Part shown: positions 35,942 through 46,924 of the stretch, piece after piece
Layout of the letters: each line of letters begins with the position of its first letter
Numbering within the stretch: the first letter of the stretch is position 1
Source: Streptomyces sp. NBC_01485
GTDB taxonomy: Bacteria; Actinomycetota; Actinomycetes; Streptomycetales; Streptomycetaceae
Direction of reading: 5' to 3'
Assembly (NCBI RefSeq): GCF_036227125.1
Contig: NZ_CP109435.1
Location: forward strand, 434,001-498,000
Length of the DNA: 64,000 bases
Position numbers and translations under genes: made by a program
The notes under the pieces: generated by a model
Told to the model about the DNA's origin: nothing
The model's input: the letters and a program-made list of their open reading frames with translations, nothing else
Databases searched by the model: none

Positions 35942-36868
35942 TCAGGACTTGACCGCTCCGGCGGACATGCCGGCGACCACCTGGCGCTGGAAGAAGACGA
36001 AGATGATCAGCAGCGGCACGACGCCGAGCAACGCGGCCGGGAACAGGCTGGTCGGCTGCACGGTGTGCGGGTCGATGAACGAGTAGGCGTTCACCATGAC
36101 GGTCCGCTTGTCCGGGTTCTGCAGGAACACCAGGGGTACCAGCAGGTCGTTCCAGATCTGCAGGGAGACGAAGGTCAGCAGCGTGCTGGTCACCGGGCGC
36201 AGCAGCGGCAGGATGATCGTGAAGAAGGTACGGAAGGCGCCGCAGCCGTCGAGTGCCGCCGCCTCCTCCAGGTCCGCCGGGATGGAGCGGATGAAGCTGG
36301 TGTAGAAGAACACGGCGACCGGGAGGTTCAGGGCGATGTAGATGAGGACGACGCCCGTGTAGGTGTCCAGCAGGTTCAGGTCGCGCATCAGCAGGTACAG
36401 CGGCGCCACGACGACGAAGACGGGGACGGACGTGCCGAGGATGAACAGCCGGTACACGGCGGTGGACCAGTGCTGGGTGATCCGGGCGAGGGGGTAGGCC
36501 GCGAGCGAGCCGATCACGGTGACGGCCAGGCACGAAAGGCCGGTGATGAGCAGGGTGTTGAGGGTGCTGGGCCCGTAGTGGATCTGACTGAAGGCGTCGG
36601 AGAAGTTCTTCAGGGTCAGCGAGTGCGGGATGCCCAGGGGGGAACGGGCCACGTCGGCCGCGGTGCGCAGCGAGGTGACGACCGTGAAGAGGAAGGGCAG
36701 GACGAACAGCAGCGTGCCCAGGCAGAGCAGAGCGGTGCCGAGGCCGCCGGCGAGGCGGCGCAGCGGGTTGCCGGGCGCCCTGGACGTCGTACCCCCGGCG
36801 GGGAGTCGGGTGGCGGGCCGGGTCCCGGACACCGACGGGGCGTCCGGCGCGGTGATGTCTGAAGTCAT
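35942..36868 (-). CDS. Carbohydrate ABC transporter permease (MalG type)
   Basis: 308 residues with a long cytosolic N-terminus and six predicted helices. The EAA loop that contacts the ATPase reads LEEAAALDGCGAFRTFFTII. It pairs with the MalF-type permease 32 bp upstream. No ATPase gene is nearby; Streptomyces importers of this class commonly use the shared MsiK ATPase (known biology, inferred here). Confidence 0.92.
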   Translation of the reverse strand: MTSDITAPDAPSVSGTRPATRLPAGGTTSRAPGNPLRRLAGGLGTALLCLGTLLFVLPFLFTVVTSLRTAADVARSPLGIPHSLTLKNFSDAFSQIHYGPSTLNTLLITGLSCLAVTVIGSLAAYPLARITQHWSTAVYRLFILGTSVPVFVVVAPLYLLMRDLNLLDTYTGVVLIYIALNLPVAVFFYTSFIRSIPADLEEAAALDGCGAFRTFFTIILPLLRPVTSTLLTFVSLQIWNDLLVPLVFLQNPDKRTVMVNAYSFIDPHTVQPTSLFPAALLGVVPLLIIFVFFQRQVVAGMSAGAVKS

Positions 36869-36900
36869 GGTGGCGATCCGTCAGATTCCGTGAGATGCCG

Positions 36901-37773
36901 TCAGATACGTCGCTCGCGCAGCCGGAGCAGGGAGGAGGTGGCGCTGGACAGGACGACGACGGTCACCAGGAGCACGACCGACAGCGCGACGCCGTAGGCG
37001 AACTTCCCGCCGCCGAAGACGTTCCGGTACACCAGCAGGGTCAGCGTGTCCGTCGCTCCGGCGGGGCCGCCGTTGGTCAGGACGAGGGGGAACTCGAAGA
37101 CCTTCAGCGAGCCGATCAGGCTGAGCGTCACGTTGACGGTGAGCGCCGGGGCCAGCAGCGGCCATTCGATGCTGACGAAGCGCCGCCAGCCGCTCGCGCC
37201 GTCCAGTGCGGCCGCCTCCAGCAGCTCGGTCGGCATGCTCATGTAGCTGGCGAGGAAGATCGCGCAGGAGTAGCCGGTGAACATCCAGATGTTGACGGCG
37301 GCCACCGAGTACAGCGCGGTCGAGGTGTCGCCGAGCCAGACGTGGCCCAGACCGTGCAGGCCGACCAGGTCGAGCAGCGCGTTGATGCCGCCGGTCGGGG
37401 CGAACAGGTACGACCAGATGAAGGCGGCCATGACCGGGGAGATCAGCGTCGGTGTCAGCAGGACGACGCTGAGCGTCCTGCGCACCTTCGGCCGGCGGAA
37501 CAGCATGCTCGCGAAGAGCAGTCCGAGGCCGTTCTGCACGATCACGACGACGGCCGCGTAGAGCACGGTGTGCCACAGGGCGTCGGTGACGGCCGGGTCG
37601 TCGGCCATGGCACGGTACTGCTGGGTGCCGACGAAGTTGGCGATCGGGCCGCCGAGGCTGTCGGTCATGCTCAGGTAGACGCCTCGGGCCAGCGGGTACA
37701 GCATGAACACGCCGTACACGACGATCGCCGGAAGCAGGAAGGCGGCCATGGTGGCGCGCCGTCGGTGGAACAC
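36901..37773 (-). CDS. Carbohydrate ABC transporter permease (MalF type)
   Basis: 290 residues from GTG 37773, chosen for the strong AGGAGG six bases upstream (the open frame extends to 37836). Six helices; the EAA loop is LLEAAALDGASGWRRFVSIE. Second gene of the importer operon, 95 bp after the binding-protein gene and 32 bp before the MalG-type gene. Confidence 0.92.
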   Translation of the reverse strand: MFHRRRATMAAFLLPAIVVYGVFMLYPLARGVYLSMTDSLGGPIANFVGTQQYRAMADDPAVTDALWHTVLYAAVVVIVQNGLGLLFASMLFRRPKVRRTLSVVLLTPTLISPVMAAFIWSYLFAPTGGINALLDLVGLHGLGHVWLGDTSTALYSVAAVNIWMFTGYSCAIFLASYMSMPTELLEAAALDGASGWRRFVSIEWPLLAPALTVNVTLSLIGSLKVFEFPLVLTNGGPAGATDTLTLLVYRNVFGGGKFAYGVALSVVLLVTVVVLSSATSSLLRLRERRI

Positions 37774-37868
37774 GGGGATCCTCCTCTTGCCCGTGAAGAG
37801 CCGTGGCGGGGGCGGTCGTTGAGCCGCTGACCCCACACCCCCACCACGACTGACCAGGGGTGGCCGGG

Positions 37869-39137
37869 TTACTTCGCGGACGCCGCGGTCTGGATGTCCT
37901 TGAGGGTCTGCGCGGCGGACGCCTTGCCCAGCAGGAAGGCCTGGATCTTGGAGCCGGTCGCGGTCTCGGCGGCGGCGCCGTACCAGGAGTCGGACGGGAG
38001 GATCCGGTAGCGGCCGTCCTTGAAGGCCGTGGTGAACGCCGTCGTCTCGGCGCTCTCCGGCGTCAGGCCGCTGATGAAGGGCGACTCCGCGTGCTCGGCC
38101 TCGAGGTACTTGGAGAGGTTCTGGTTCTGCGACCAGAACTTGACGTACTCGCGCGCCGCGTCACCCTGCTGGGACTGGGAGTTGACGGACCACATGGTGC
38201 CGGCGAAGAGCATCCCGTTGGGCTTGGTGCCGGCGGCGCCGCCCGGCCAGGGGGCGAAGGAGACCGGGAAGCCGGCCTTCTTGACGTTGGAGACCTGCCA
38301 GGCGCCCTGGTACCAGAAGGCGCTCTTGCCCGCGCTGAAGTCCTGCGGGCCCTGTGCCCACTCGTCGACGCCCAGCTCGTTCTTCCAGTTGACGTACCCC
38401 TGGTCCTCCAGCGTCTTGAGCTGCTGGAGGGGTTCCTTCCAGTCCGGGTCGAAGGACGCCTTGCCGGCCAGGAAGTCGGCGTCCCACTGCTTGTTCTTCT
38501 GGTAGACGACGGTCGATCCGGCGGCCTGGAGGACCGAGCTGCCGGTCCAGCCGGACTTGTCGGGCAGCGCGATGGGGTCGATGCCGGCCTTCTTGACCTT
38601 GGCGAGGTCGGCGAGGAACGTCGGCCAGTCAGCGGGGACTTCGGCGATGCCCGCCTTCTTCAGCAGGTCCATGTTGGCGTACAGACCGATGCCGATCAGC
38701 TCCATCGGCATCGCGAGGGTCTTGCCGTCGGCCTGCGCGAACTGCTTGGCGTCCGGGGTTATCCGGCTCGCCCACGACTCCCCGGACAGGTCGGCGAGGT
38801 AACCGGAGGCGCCCCACTTCTTCATCCGGTCCGTGTCGACCATGATCACGTCGCCGGCCTTGCCGCCGAGCAGCTCGGGCTGGAGCTTCTGCGTGTAGGT
38901 GTCGTTCGCGGTGATGTACTCGAAGTCGACCTTGATCTTCGGGTTGGCCTTCTCGAAGGCCTTGTTGATCTCGGCGACGTTGGCGGGCTCCGCGCCGCCG
39001 CCCTTCCACGCCTGCACGTGGAGGGTCACGGTGCCGTCGGCGGAGGCGCCGGACGACCCGCCTCCGCACGCGGCCAGCGATATCGCCATGGCGGCGACCG
39101 TGGTGGCGACCGCGAGACATCTCCCAGAACGCTTCAT
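37869..39137 (-). CDS. Extracellular sugar-binding lipoprotein (ABC importer)
   Basis: 422 residues from ATG 39137 (GAGGTG site). Type II signal with lipobox ISLAACGGG, lipidated Cys at ~24. The mature part is a family 1 solute-binding protein: TLHVQAWKGGGAEPANVAEI, FEKANPKIKVDFEYI and AFWYQGAWQVSNVKKAGFPV. It captures an oligosaccharide for the two downstream permeases. Ligand unknown, but linked GH43 and beta-helix genes point to plant cell-wall fragments. First gene of the operon, divergent from the LacI regulator. Confidence 0.93.
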   Translation of the reverse strand: MKRSGRCLAVATTVAAMAISLAACGGGSSGASADGTVTLHVQAWKGGGAEPANVAEINKAFEKANPKIKVDFEYITANDTYTQKLQPELLGGKAGDVIMVDTDRMKKWGASGYLADLSGESWASRITPDAKQFAQADGKTLAMPMELIGIGLYANMDLLKKAGIAEVPADWPTFLADLAKVKKAGIDPIALPDKSGWTGSSVLQAAGSTVVYQKNKQWDADFLAGKASFDPDWKEPLQQLKTLEDQGYVNWKNELGVDEWAQGPQDFSAGKSAFWYQGAWQVSNVKKAGFPVSFAPWPGGAAGTKPNGMLFAGTMWSVNSQSQQGDAAREYVKFWSQNQNLSKYLEAEHAESPFISGLTPESAETTAFTTAFKDGRYRILPSDSWYGAAAETATGSKIQAFLLGKASAAQTLKDIQTAASAK

Positions 39138-39601
39138 TGCACACCTCACCCGTCGGTACGGACCGACAGTCATGTCTGAAGGGGTTTTAAACCGATGTGA
39201 ACCGATATGGATCGTTGCGACTCGATCAGGCTGTGCCGTGTGGGTGCAGCGCCGATTCGGGCGAAAGGGGCCGGTCGCCCCGAGTTGCGGCGAACGTTAC
39301 GCGCCGTTGGCCGGGACTGTAACGCAAAACTTAGCGGACATCTATACGTAACTTTCCGTGGCCGCCCAGGACACCCGAAGCCACCTGAAGCCACCCCCTC
39401 CTTCCAGGCGCCCCATGGGCTAACCCCCATCGCCGCCCTGCCCGCAGGGTCGAAACCCGCCCATACGGAGGCCACCATTGACGCCTGCCGCAACTTATCG
39501 TTAAAGTTCCCGCAGTGTTCCCGGAGTGTTCGGTGAAGGTGACGCAGAGCAGGCTCTAGTGTCGCCCCGTGCCGGACGGCCGAGCTGCAGAAGGAGTTGG
39601 G
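39138..39601. promoter_or_regulatory. Divergent control region of sugar operon and LacI regulator
   Basis: 464 bp, AT-richer than its surroundings, holding several dyads: GTCGGT-ACGG-ACCGAC at 39152-39167 in the leader of the binding-protein gene; GGTTTTAAACC near 39183; and AACTTATCGTTAAAGTT at 39492-39508 (5-bp arms, CG centre) ~95 bp before the LacI start. A GTTAC...GTAAC pair spans ~39294-39322. The CG-centred sites are the best operator candidates for the LacI protein. No gene is supported. Confidence 0.5.
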
Positions 39602-40624
39602 GTGGCAGGGCGGGTGACCATCGCGCAGGTGGCCGAGGAGGCCGGCGTCTCCGCGATGACCGTGTCCAACGTCGTGAACGGCAAGCCGGGGGCCTCCGAG
39701 GAGACGCGGCGCAGGGTCATGGAGGTGGCCGGGCGGCTCGGGTACCGGCCGAACGTCTCGGCCCGCAACCTCAAGGCCGGCCGCAGCGGGCTCATCGGGC
39801 TCATCGCACTGGACCTGACCAGTCAGTACGGGCTGGAGATCCTCCGCGGCGTCGCCGACGAGCTGGCCGGCGCCGAACAAGAACTGCTGGTCAACGCCTC
39901 GTACCACGACGCGGTGCGGGAGAAGGACCGGCTCGAGTTCCTGGGCCGCGGCCTCGTCGACGGTGTACTCATGATCGCGCCCGTCCTGGAGGACGAGACG
40001 GTCGTGCTGCTGCGTCGCCAGAATCTCCCCTGCGTGATCATCGACCCCCGGCGCCTGGACGTGCCACTGCCCCGGCTGAGCGTCGACAACTACCAGGGGA
40101 TGCGCCAGGGCACGCAGCACCTGATCGACCTGGGGCACACCCGGATCGCCTACCTGCGCGGCGAGGAGGACCTCGAGAGCACGTCGATCCGCTTCCAGGG
40201 CTTCGAGGACGCGATGCGGCTCGCCGGGCTGAAGGTCGACGAGCTGCTGGTCGCCTCGTGCGACTTCTCCTACGCCAGCGGCTTCCGGGCCGCCTCTCGC
40301 CTCATCACCGATCACCGTCCGACGGCGATCGTCGCGGGCGCGGATCTGATGGCGCTCGGCGCCATAGACGCCGCGCGGGCGTGCGGCCTCACCGTGCCCG
40401 CCGACTTCTCGGTCGTCGGCTTCGACGACCTCCCGCAGGCGGCGCAGAGCTTTCCCGGACTGACCACCGTGCGTCAGCCGCTGCACGACATGGGCCAGAA
40501 GGCGGCGCGCGCGCTGCTGTCCCTCATCGACGGGCAGCGGCTGCTCATGGATCACATGGAGGTGGGCACCCAACTCGTGGTGCGCAACTCGACCGCGCCA
40601 CCGCCCGGCGACAGCGCGGCCTGA
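39602..40624 (+). CDS. LacI-family transcriptional regulator
   Basis: 340 residues from GTG 39602 (AGGAG site; the frame's earlier start at 39569 adds non-family residues). The HTH and hinge read VTIAQVAEEAGVSAMTVSNV and RRRVMEVAGRLGYRPN. The effector domain includes GLIALDLTSQYGLEILRGVA and the C-terminal FDDLPQAAQSFPGLTTVRQP motif. It is divergent from the ABC-importer/GH43/beta-helix operon and likely represses it until an oligosaccharide binds; the GH115 operator could be another target. Confidence 0.93.
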   Translation: MAGRVTIAQVAEEAGVSAMTVSNVVNGKPGASEETRRRVMEVAGRLGYRPNVSARNLKAGRSGLIGLIALDLTSQYGLEILRGVADELAGAEQELLVNASYHDAVREKDRLEFLGRGLVDGVLMIAPVLEDETVVLLRRQNLPCVIIDPRRLDVPLPRLSVDNYQGMRQGTQHLIDLGHTRIAYLRGEEDLESTSIRFQGFEDAMRLAGLKVDELLVASCDFSYASGFRAASRLITDHRPTAIVAGADLMALGAIDAARACGLTVPADFSVVGFDDLPQAAQSFPGLTTVRQPLHDMGQKAARALLSLIDGQRLLMDHMEVGTQLVVRNSTAPPPGDSAA

Positions 40625-40687
40625 CCCACCACCGGGGCACCGCCCTCCACCGACGTCTCGGCGGCCTTCGGGCCAAGAAAAAGCAAA

Positions 40688-40712
40688 GGCAAGGAGTTAC
40701 GCACTCCTTGCC
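40688..40712. terminator. Perfect hairpin after the LacI gene
   Basis: GGCAAGGAGT and ACTCCTTGCC form a perfect 10-bp stem with a TACGC loop, 64 bp after the LacI stop, with A-rich sequence just upstream. Most likely a terminator; an operator function for the next gene cannot be excluded. Confidence 0.65.
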
Positions 40713-40735
40713 ACTCTCAACATATAGCGCACCAG

Positions 40736-40755
40736 GGGGCTTGCGGCAAGGCCCC
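40736..40755 (+). promoter_or_regulatory. Rifamycin-associated element (RAE)
   Basis: GGGGCTTGCGGCAAGGCCCC is an inverted repeat matching, from memory, the conserved ~19-bp RAE found upstream of rifamycin-inactivating genes (rph, rox, arr, helR) in actinobacteria. It sits 141 bp upstream of the Rox start. A TTGCGG/CAGAAT pair (40741 and 40766, spacing 19) may form the associated promoter. Confidence 0.8.
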
Positions 40756-40884
40756 GGTCCTGTCGCAGAATGGCCGACCGAGGCCAGAACCTGCGGAAAT
40801 GAAAGATTCGCGAAATGCGCCCGCCTTTGTGGATATTGGGGCTGTGCGGGGCGGCTGGCCATTCCCACTCTCGGTTCGAGTTGA

Positions 40885-42333
<1,449 letters not shown>

Positions 42334-42400
42334 GCACGCGGTTGCGGCCCGAAATGGGGGTGGGAGCGGGAGCCTTGGACGCCCGTTCCAACGGCCGAGG

Positions 42401-43864
42401 TCAGGCCTTCTCGGGCATCGTCGTCCAGCGCCACTGGGTGAACTGTTCCAGGTTGGCGGTGCCGCCGATGCGGGAGCCGTTGCCCGACGCTCCCATTCCG
42501 CCGAAGGGCGCGTTCGCGGCGTCCTTGGCGGTCACGTCGTTGATGTGCACCATGCCCGTACGCAACTCTCCGGCGAGGGCGGTGGCTCTCGGCAGCGAAC
42601 GGGAGTGGACGGCCGCCGTCAGGCCGTACTCGGTGTCGTTGGCGATCTCGACGGCCTCGGTGTCGGTGCGGAAGGCGATGACGGGGGCGACCGGCCCGAA
42701 GATCTCCTCGCTGAAGGCGGGCATGGTGCGCGCGACATGGTCCAGGACGGTGGGCGGGTAGAACAGTCCGTCACGGCGGCCGCCGGCCAGCACCCGCGCG
42801 CCGGCGGCCACGCTCTCGTCCACGATCCGCTCGATCCTGGCGGCCTGGCGCTCGCTGATCACCGGGCCGAGGTCCACACCGCGCTCGCGGGGGTCGCCGA
42901 GCCGCAGCGCCTTGGCGTGCCCGATCAGCGCCTCGGTGTACGACTCCACGAGGCCGACGTGCACCAGATGGCGTCCGGCGGCGACGCATGCCTGCCCCTG
43001 ATAGCCGAAGGTGCTCATCGCGCCGGCTGCCGCGGCGGCGTCGACGTCAGCGTCGTCCAGTACGACGATGGAGTTCTTGCCGCCCAGTTCCAGGGAGACC
43101 CGCTTGAGCCCGTCGCCGGCGGCGCGGGCGACTGCCCGCCCGGCCCGGGCGGAGCCGGTGAACGAGACCATGGCGACATGCCGATCGGCCACGACGGCCT
43201 CACCGGTGCCGGTGCCTCCGGGCAGGACATGGAGCAGCCCCTCGGGCAGTCCCGCGTCCTCGAAAAGCCGCGCCACGACGACGCCACCGGACACCGGTGT
43301 GCGCGGATCGGGTTTGAGCAGGACGGCGTTGCCCAGCACGAGGGCGGGCGCGAGCACACGCATGGCGAACAGCAGGGGCGCGTTCCAGGGGTTGATGACA
43401 CCGACCACCCCCAGCGGCACCCGCCACGCGTAGCTGGCCTGGCCGGGTACCGACGGGCTGAGGATCTCACCGAGGGGCAGCGACGCCATCCCGGCGGCCT
43501 GCGCGAGCTGGCTGAGTCCGGCCGCGATCTCGTAGTCGCCCTTCGCCGGGACGCCGCCGGACTCCCTGACGATCCACTCGCGGATCGCACCGCTGTTCTC
43601 GCGCAGCTCCCGGGCGGCGCGGAGCAGGACCTCGGCGCGCTCCGCAGGTGTCACCGCGGCCCAGTCCCGCTGGGCGCGGGCGGCCGAAGCACCGGCCCGG
43701 GCCACATCCCCGGGCGACGCCACGCCCACCTCCGCCAGCCGCGCTCCCGTGGCGGGCTCGTACACCGGCTGGGTTCCACCCTCGGGCTGCCGCCAGCCGC
43801 CGCTGTAGATCTTCCCGGTCCACCGGGCCGCGTCCGGCCACGTCTCCGCGCTGGTGGCAGGCAT
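42401..43864 (-). CDS. Aldehyde dehydrogenase (benzaldehyde/vanillin-type)
   Basis: 487 residues from ATG 43864 (GGGAGG site). NAD(P)-ALDH landmarks: GVVGVINPWNAPLLFAMR, LLKPDPRTPVSGG, SFTGSARAGRAVARAAG, general base Glu in VSLELGGKNSIVV, nucleophile Cys in YQGQACVAAGR and FSEEIFGPVAPVIAF. Closest in flavour to aromatic aldehyde dehydrogenases, but the substrate is uncertain. It converges on rox and is divergent from the PAS-SpoIIE gene; two 11-bp direct repeats lie just upstream of its start. Confidence 0.9.
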   Translation of the reverse strand: MPATSAETWPDAARWTGKIYSGGWRQPEGGTQPVYEPATGARLAEVGVASPGDVARAGASAARAQRDWAAVTPAERAEVLLRAARELRENSGAIREWIVRESGGVPAKGDYEIAAGLSQLAQAAGMASLPLGEILSPSVPGQASYAWRVPLGVVGVINPWNAPLLFAMRVLAPALVLGNAVLLKPDPRTPVSGGVVVARLFEDAGLPEGLLHVLPGGTGTGEAVVADRHVAMVSFTGSARAGRAVARAAGDGLKRVSLELGGKNSIVVLDDADVDAAAAAGAMSTFGYQGQACVAAGRHLVHVGLVESYTEALIGHAKALRLGDPRERGVDLGPVISERQAARIERIVDESVAAGARVLAGGRRDGLFYPPTVLDHVARTMPAFSEEIFGPVAPVIAFRTDTEAVEIANDTEYGLTAAVHSRSLPRATALAGELRTGMVHINDVTAKDAANAPFGGMGASGNGSRIGGTANLEQFTQWRWTTMPEKA

Positions 43865-43881
43865 GGCACGCCCTCCCTCGT

Positions 43882-43960
43882 CGACGCACTGACTGCCATC
43901 GACGCACTGATGGCTTTTTGACATTTACATTATGGTTAATTATTCCTATATGTTCAGCCA
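43882..43960. promoter_or_regulatory. AT-rich divergent promoter region with direct repeats
   Basis: Two copies of CGACGCACTGA (43882-43892, 43900-43910), spaced 18 bp start to start, lie next to the aldehyde dehydrogenase start. An AT-rich block follows (43914-43952), rare in this DNA, with TTGACA at 43918-43923 and TATTCC at 43941-43946 (17-bp spacer), a good sigma-70-type promoter reading toward the phosphatase gene. Confidence 0.55.
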
Positions 43961-44029
43961 TTCCGCCCATCGGTTCGGTTGCTGCCGGCCGCACCCGGGC
44001 GCGCGGTGGAAAGACCGAGGCGAGGGCGG

Positions 44030-46528
44030 ATGAGCGCGATGACGGGTTCCGGTGCCGCCGGCGACGACCGGGTGGCGCGGCGATCGGACGACCCCGTCGA
44101 CGAGGCGGCCACCGCCCGTGCCACGGTCGATACGCACGGCATCGTCACCGCGTGGAGCAAGGGAGCGCGGCGGCTGCTCGGATACCGGTCCGAGGAGGTC
44201 GTCGGCCGGCCTGCCGCGCGGCTGCTCGCCGGGGAATCGCCCGCGACGCCGGAGCCACGGTCCCTGCGAACGCTGCGGAGGTGGAGCGGGGCGGTGCGGC
44301 TCCTGCACCGGGACGGCCACCACCTCACGGTGAACCTGCTGGCACACCGCCGGAAGCCGGATCGCCAACCGGAGACGGAACCGGAGCCCGGAGCGGGACC
44401 GGGACCGGGTGGCGAGGACGCGGGGGCCGGCGAGTGGATCCTCGTCTCGCCCCTGGGCCGCCCGGCGTCGTCGGCCCAGGACGACGCGCTGGTGACGTGG
44501 GCGTTCGCCGGGTCCCCGTCCGCGACGGCGCTCTACGACACCGGCCTGCGGCTGCGCCGGGCGAACGCGGACATGGAGCGCGTGATCGGCCTGCCCGAGG
44601 CGGCGATGCAGGGGCTGCGCGTGTCGGAGATCGTGGTGGACCCGGAGGGCGACCGGACGGAACAGTGCATGCGCCAGGCGCTGGAGACCGGCGAGCAGCA
44701 GCATCTGCAGCAGACCCTGCGCATGGTCGGCCACGACCGCGAGAGCATCTGGACCACGTCGCTCACCCCCGTACGGGACGCCGAGGGAAGGGTACGGGGC
44801 GTACTCCTCTCCGCCCGCGACACGACCGAGGAGCACGTGGCCCGGGGGCGTCTGGCCCTGCTGAACGACGCGAGCGTCCGCATCGGCAGCACCCTGGACC
44901 TCGCCCGTACCGCGCAGGAACTCGCCGACGTGGCCATCCCCCGCTTCGCGGACTTCGTCACCGTCGACCTCCTCCCCGCCATCGAAGGCGGTGACGATCC
45001 GCCCGCCGGTCCGCCGGCCAGCCCCGTCATGCTGCGCCGGGTCGCCAACCAGTCCGTCCTGGAGGGCTGCCCCGAGGCCGTCGTCGAGTACGGGGCACTG
45101 GCCGTCTACCCGGACGCGTCGCCCGCGGCCGAGTGCCTGGCCGCCGACCGCCCGCTGATCCGCAAGGTGACCGAGCCCGCCATCGACAAGTGGGCGAGCC
45201 AGGTCCCGGACCGGGCCGACCGGGTGCGGCGGTACGGCTTCCACTCGGTGCTCGCCGTGCCGATGCGCGCCCGCGGCATCACCCTCGGCGTGGCCACCTT
45301 CTCCCGCCACCGGCGCCCGGAACCCTTCGAGCAGGACGACCTGCTCCTCGGCGAGGAGATCACCGCGAGGGCCGCCGTCTGCATCGACAACGCCCGCCGC
45401 TACACCCGCGAGCGCCGCACCTCCCTCACCCTGCAGAGCAGTCTGCTGCCGCAGCGGCTGCCTCCGCAGGCCGCCGTCGACGTCGCCTCCCGCTACCTGC
45501 CCGCCAGCACGCAGGCCGGCGTCGGCGGCGACTGGTACGACGTGATCCCGCTGTCCGGCGCGCGGGTCGCGCTCGTCGTCGGCGACGTCGTCGGCCACGG
45601 CATCCAGGCCTCGGCCACCATGGGACGGCTGCGCACCGCCGTACGGACCCTGGCCGACGTGGATCTCCCGCCCGACGAACTCCTGACCCACCTGGACGAC
45701 CTCGTCATCCACCTGTCCGCCGAGGCCGAACGCGCGGCCGACACCGCCGGCGGCATCGGCGCCACCTGCCTGTACGCGGTCTACGACCCGGTCTCGCGGC
45801 GCTGCACACTGGCCCGGGCCGGCCACCCCCTGCCCGCGCTCAAGACCCCGGACGGGACCGTGGAGTTCCTCGACGTCCCCGCGGGCCCGCCGCTGGGGCT
45901 GGGCGGCCTGCCGTTCGAGGCCACCGAGGTCGAGTTGCCCGAGGGAAGCGTCCTCGCGCTGTACACGGACGGTCTCGTCGAGGCCCGTGGCCGCGACATC
46001 GACGAGGGCCTCGACGCCCTGCGCGCGACCCTGGCCCGGGAGACCTCGTCACTGGAGGACACCTGTGACACCGTGCTGCGGACGCTTCTCCCGGAGCGCC
46101 CCGCCGACGACGTGGCGCTGCTCATGGCCCGCACCCGAGCCCTGGACGCCGCCCATGTCGTCACCTGGGACGTGCCGCCCGACCCGGCCTCGGTCGCCGA
46201 GACACGCAAGAACGCCTGCCGCCAGCTCGACCTCTGGGGCATGGAGGAGGCCGCCTTCGTCACCGAACTGATCGTCAGCGAGCTGGTCACCAACGCCATC
46301 CGCTACGGCGGACCCCCCATCCAGCTCCGGTTGATCCGCGACCGCAACCTGATCTGCGAGGTCTCCGACGCCAGCAGCTCCGCCCCTCACCTGCGCCGGG
46401 CCCGCACGTTCGACGAAGGCGGCCGCGGACTCCTCCTGGTCGCCCAGCTCACCCAGAGCTGGGGCACCCGCCACACCTACACCGGCAAGACGATCTGGGC
46501 CGAACAGGAACTCCCCGGCTCCCCATGA
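44030..46528 (+). CDS. PAS-GAF-SpoIIE phosphatase-HATPase protein
   Basis: 832 residues from ATG 44030 (GAGG upstream). PAS 1 (~15-100: GIVTAWSKGARRLLGYRSEE), a Pro/Glu-rich linker, PAS 2 (~165-275), GAF (~280-450; VLAVPMRARGITLGVATFSR), SpoIIE/PP2C (~465-690; GVGGDWYDVIPLSG, VGDVVGHG, PADDVALLMAR) and RsbW-like HATPase (~705-832; TELIVSELVTNAIRYG, GGRGLLLVAQLTQSWG). All phosphatase metal-binding Asp residues appear present. It is a close paralogue of the gene at 49091. Expected to dephosphorylate an anti-sigma-factor antagonist in response to a PAS/GAF signal. Confidence 0.93.
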   Translation: MSAMTGSGAAGDDRVARRSDDPVDEAATARATVDTHGIVTAWSKGARRLLGYRSEEVVGRPAARLLAGESPATPEPRSLRTLRRWSGAVRLLHRDGHHLTVNLLAHRRKPDRQPETEPEPGAGPGPGGEDAGAGEWILVSPLGRPASSAQDDALVTWAFAGSPSATALYDTGLRLRRANADMERVIGLPEAAMQGLRVSEIVVDPEGDRTEQCMRQALETGEQQHLQQTLRMVGHDRESIWTTSLTPVRDAEGRVRGVLLSARDTTEEHVARGRLALLNDASVRIGSTLDLARTAQELADVAIPRFADFVTVDLLPAIEGGDDPPAGPPASPVMLRRVANQSVLEGCPEAVVEYGALAVYPDASPAAECLAADRPLIRKVTEPAIDKWASQVPDRADRVRRYGFHSVLAVPMRARGITLGVATFSRHRRPEPFEQDDLLLGEEITARAAVCIDNARRYTRERRTSLTLQSSLLPQRLPPQAAVDVASRYLPASTQAGVGGDWYDVIPLSGARVALVVGDVVGHGIQASATMGRLRTAVRTLADVDLPPDELLTHLDDLVIHLSAEAERAADTAGGIGATCLYAVYDPVSRRCTLARAGHPLPALKTPDGTVEFLDVPAGPPLGLGGLPFEATEVELPEGSVLALYTDGLVEARGRDIDEGLDALRATLARETSSLEDTCDTVLRTLLPERPADDVALLMARTRALDAAHVVTWDVPPDPASVAETRKNACRQLDLWGMEEAAFVTELIVSELVTNAIRYGGPPIQLRLIRDRNLICEVSDASSSAPHLRRARTFDEGGRGLLLVAQLTQSWGTRHTYTGKTIWAEQELPGSP

Positions 46529-46612
46529 CGGTGCCTCCCCATGACGGCCACGGCCGACGCCGTGCCGCAGCCAAGCCCCACCTTGCCCACCGCGCCGACC
46601 TTGGCGTCGGGC

Positions 46613-46664
<52 letters not shown>

Positions 46665-46755
46665 CACCTACAGCGTCCGGCCCGACGAGAAACGAGCCGA
46701 AAAGGCTTTCTGAGAAGCTCGCACCGAGCGAGTGCCCGGGCCGTATGCATGTCTC

Positions 46756-46784
46756 TTGACACTTGTGGGGCCCACCCCTACCTT
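46756..46784 (+). promoter_or_regulatory. Promoter of the lectin-metalloprotease gene
   Basis: TTGACA (46756-46761) and TACCTT (46779-46784) with a 17-bp spacer give a near-consensus vegetative promoter. The leader to the ATG at 46925 would be ~135 nt. Confidence 0.65.
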
Positions 46785-46924
46785 GCGAAAACCTTTCAGG
46801 TCGTTTCAGTACCGCTCGGGGACGCAGGGGAACCACTCCCCTGACCGGTCGGTCCTCTTCCTCACTCTCCAGCGCTTGCACGTGCACAGTCATATGTCAT
46901 GAGCACTACACGAGGGAGCAACCG

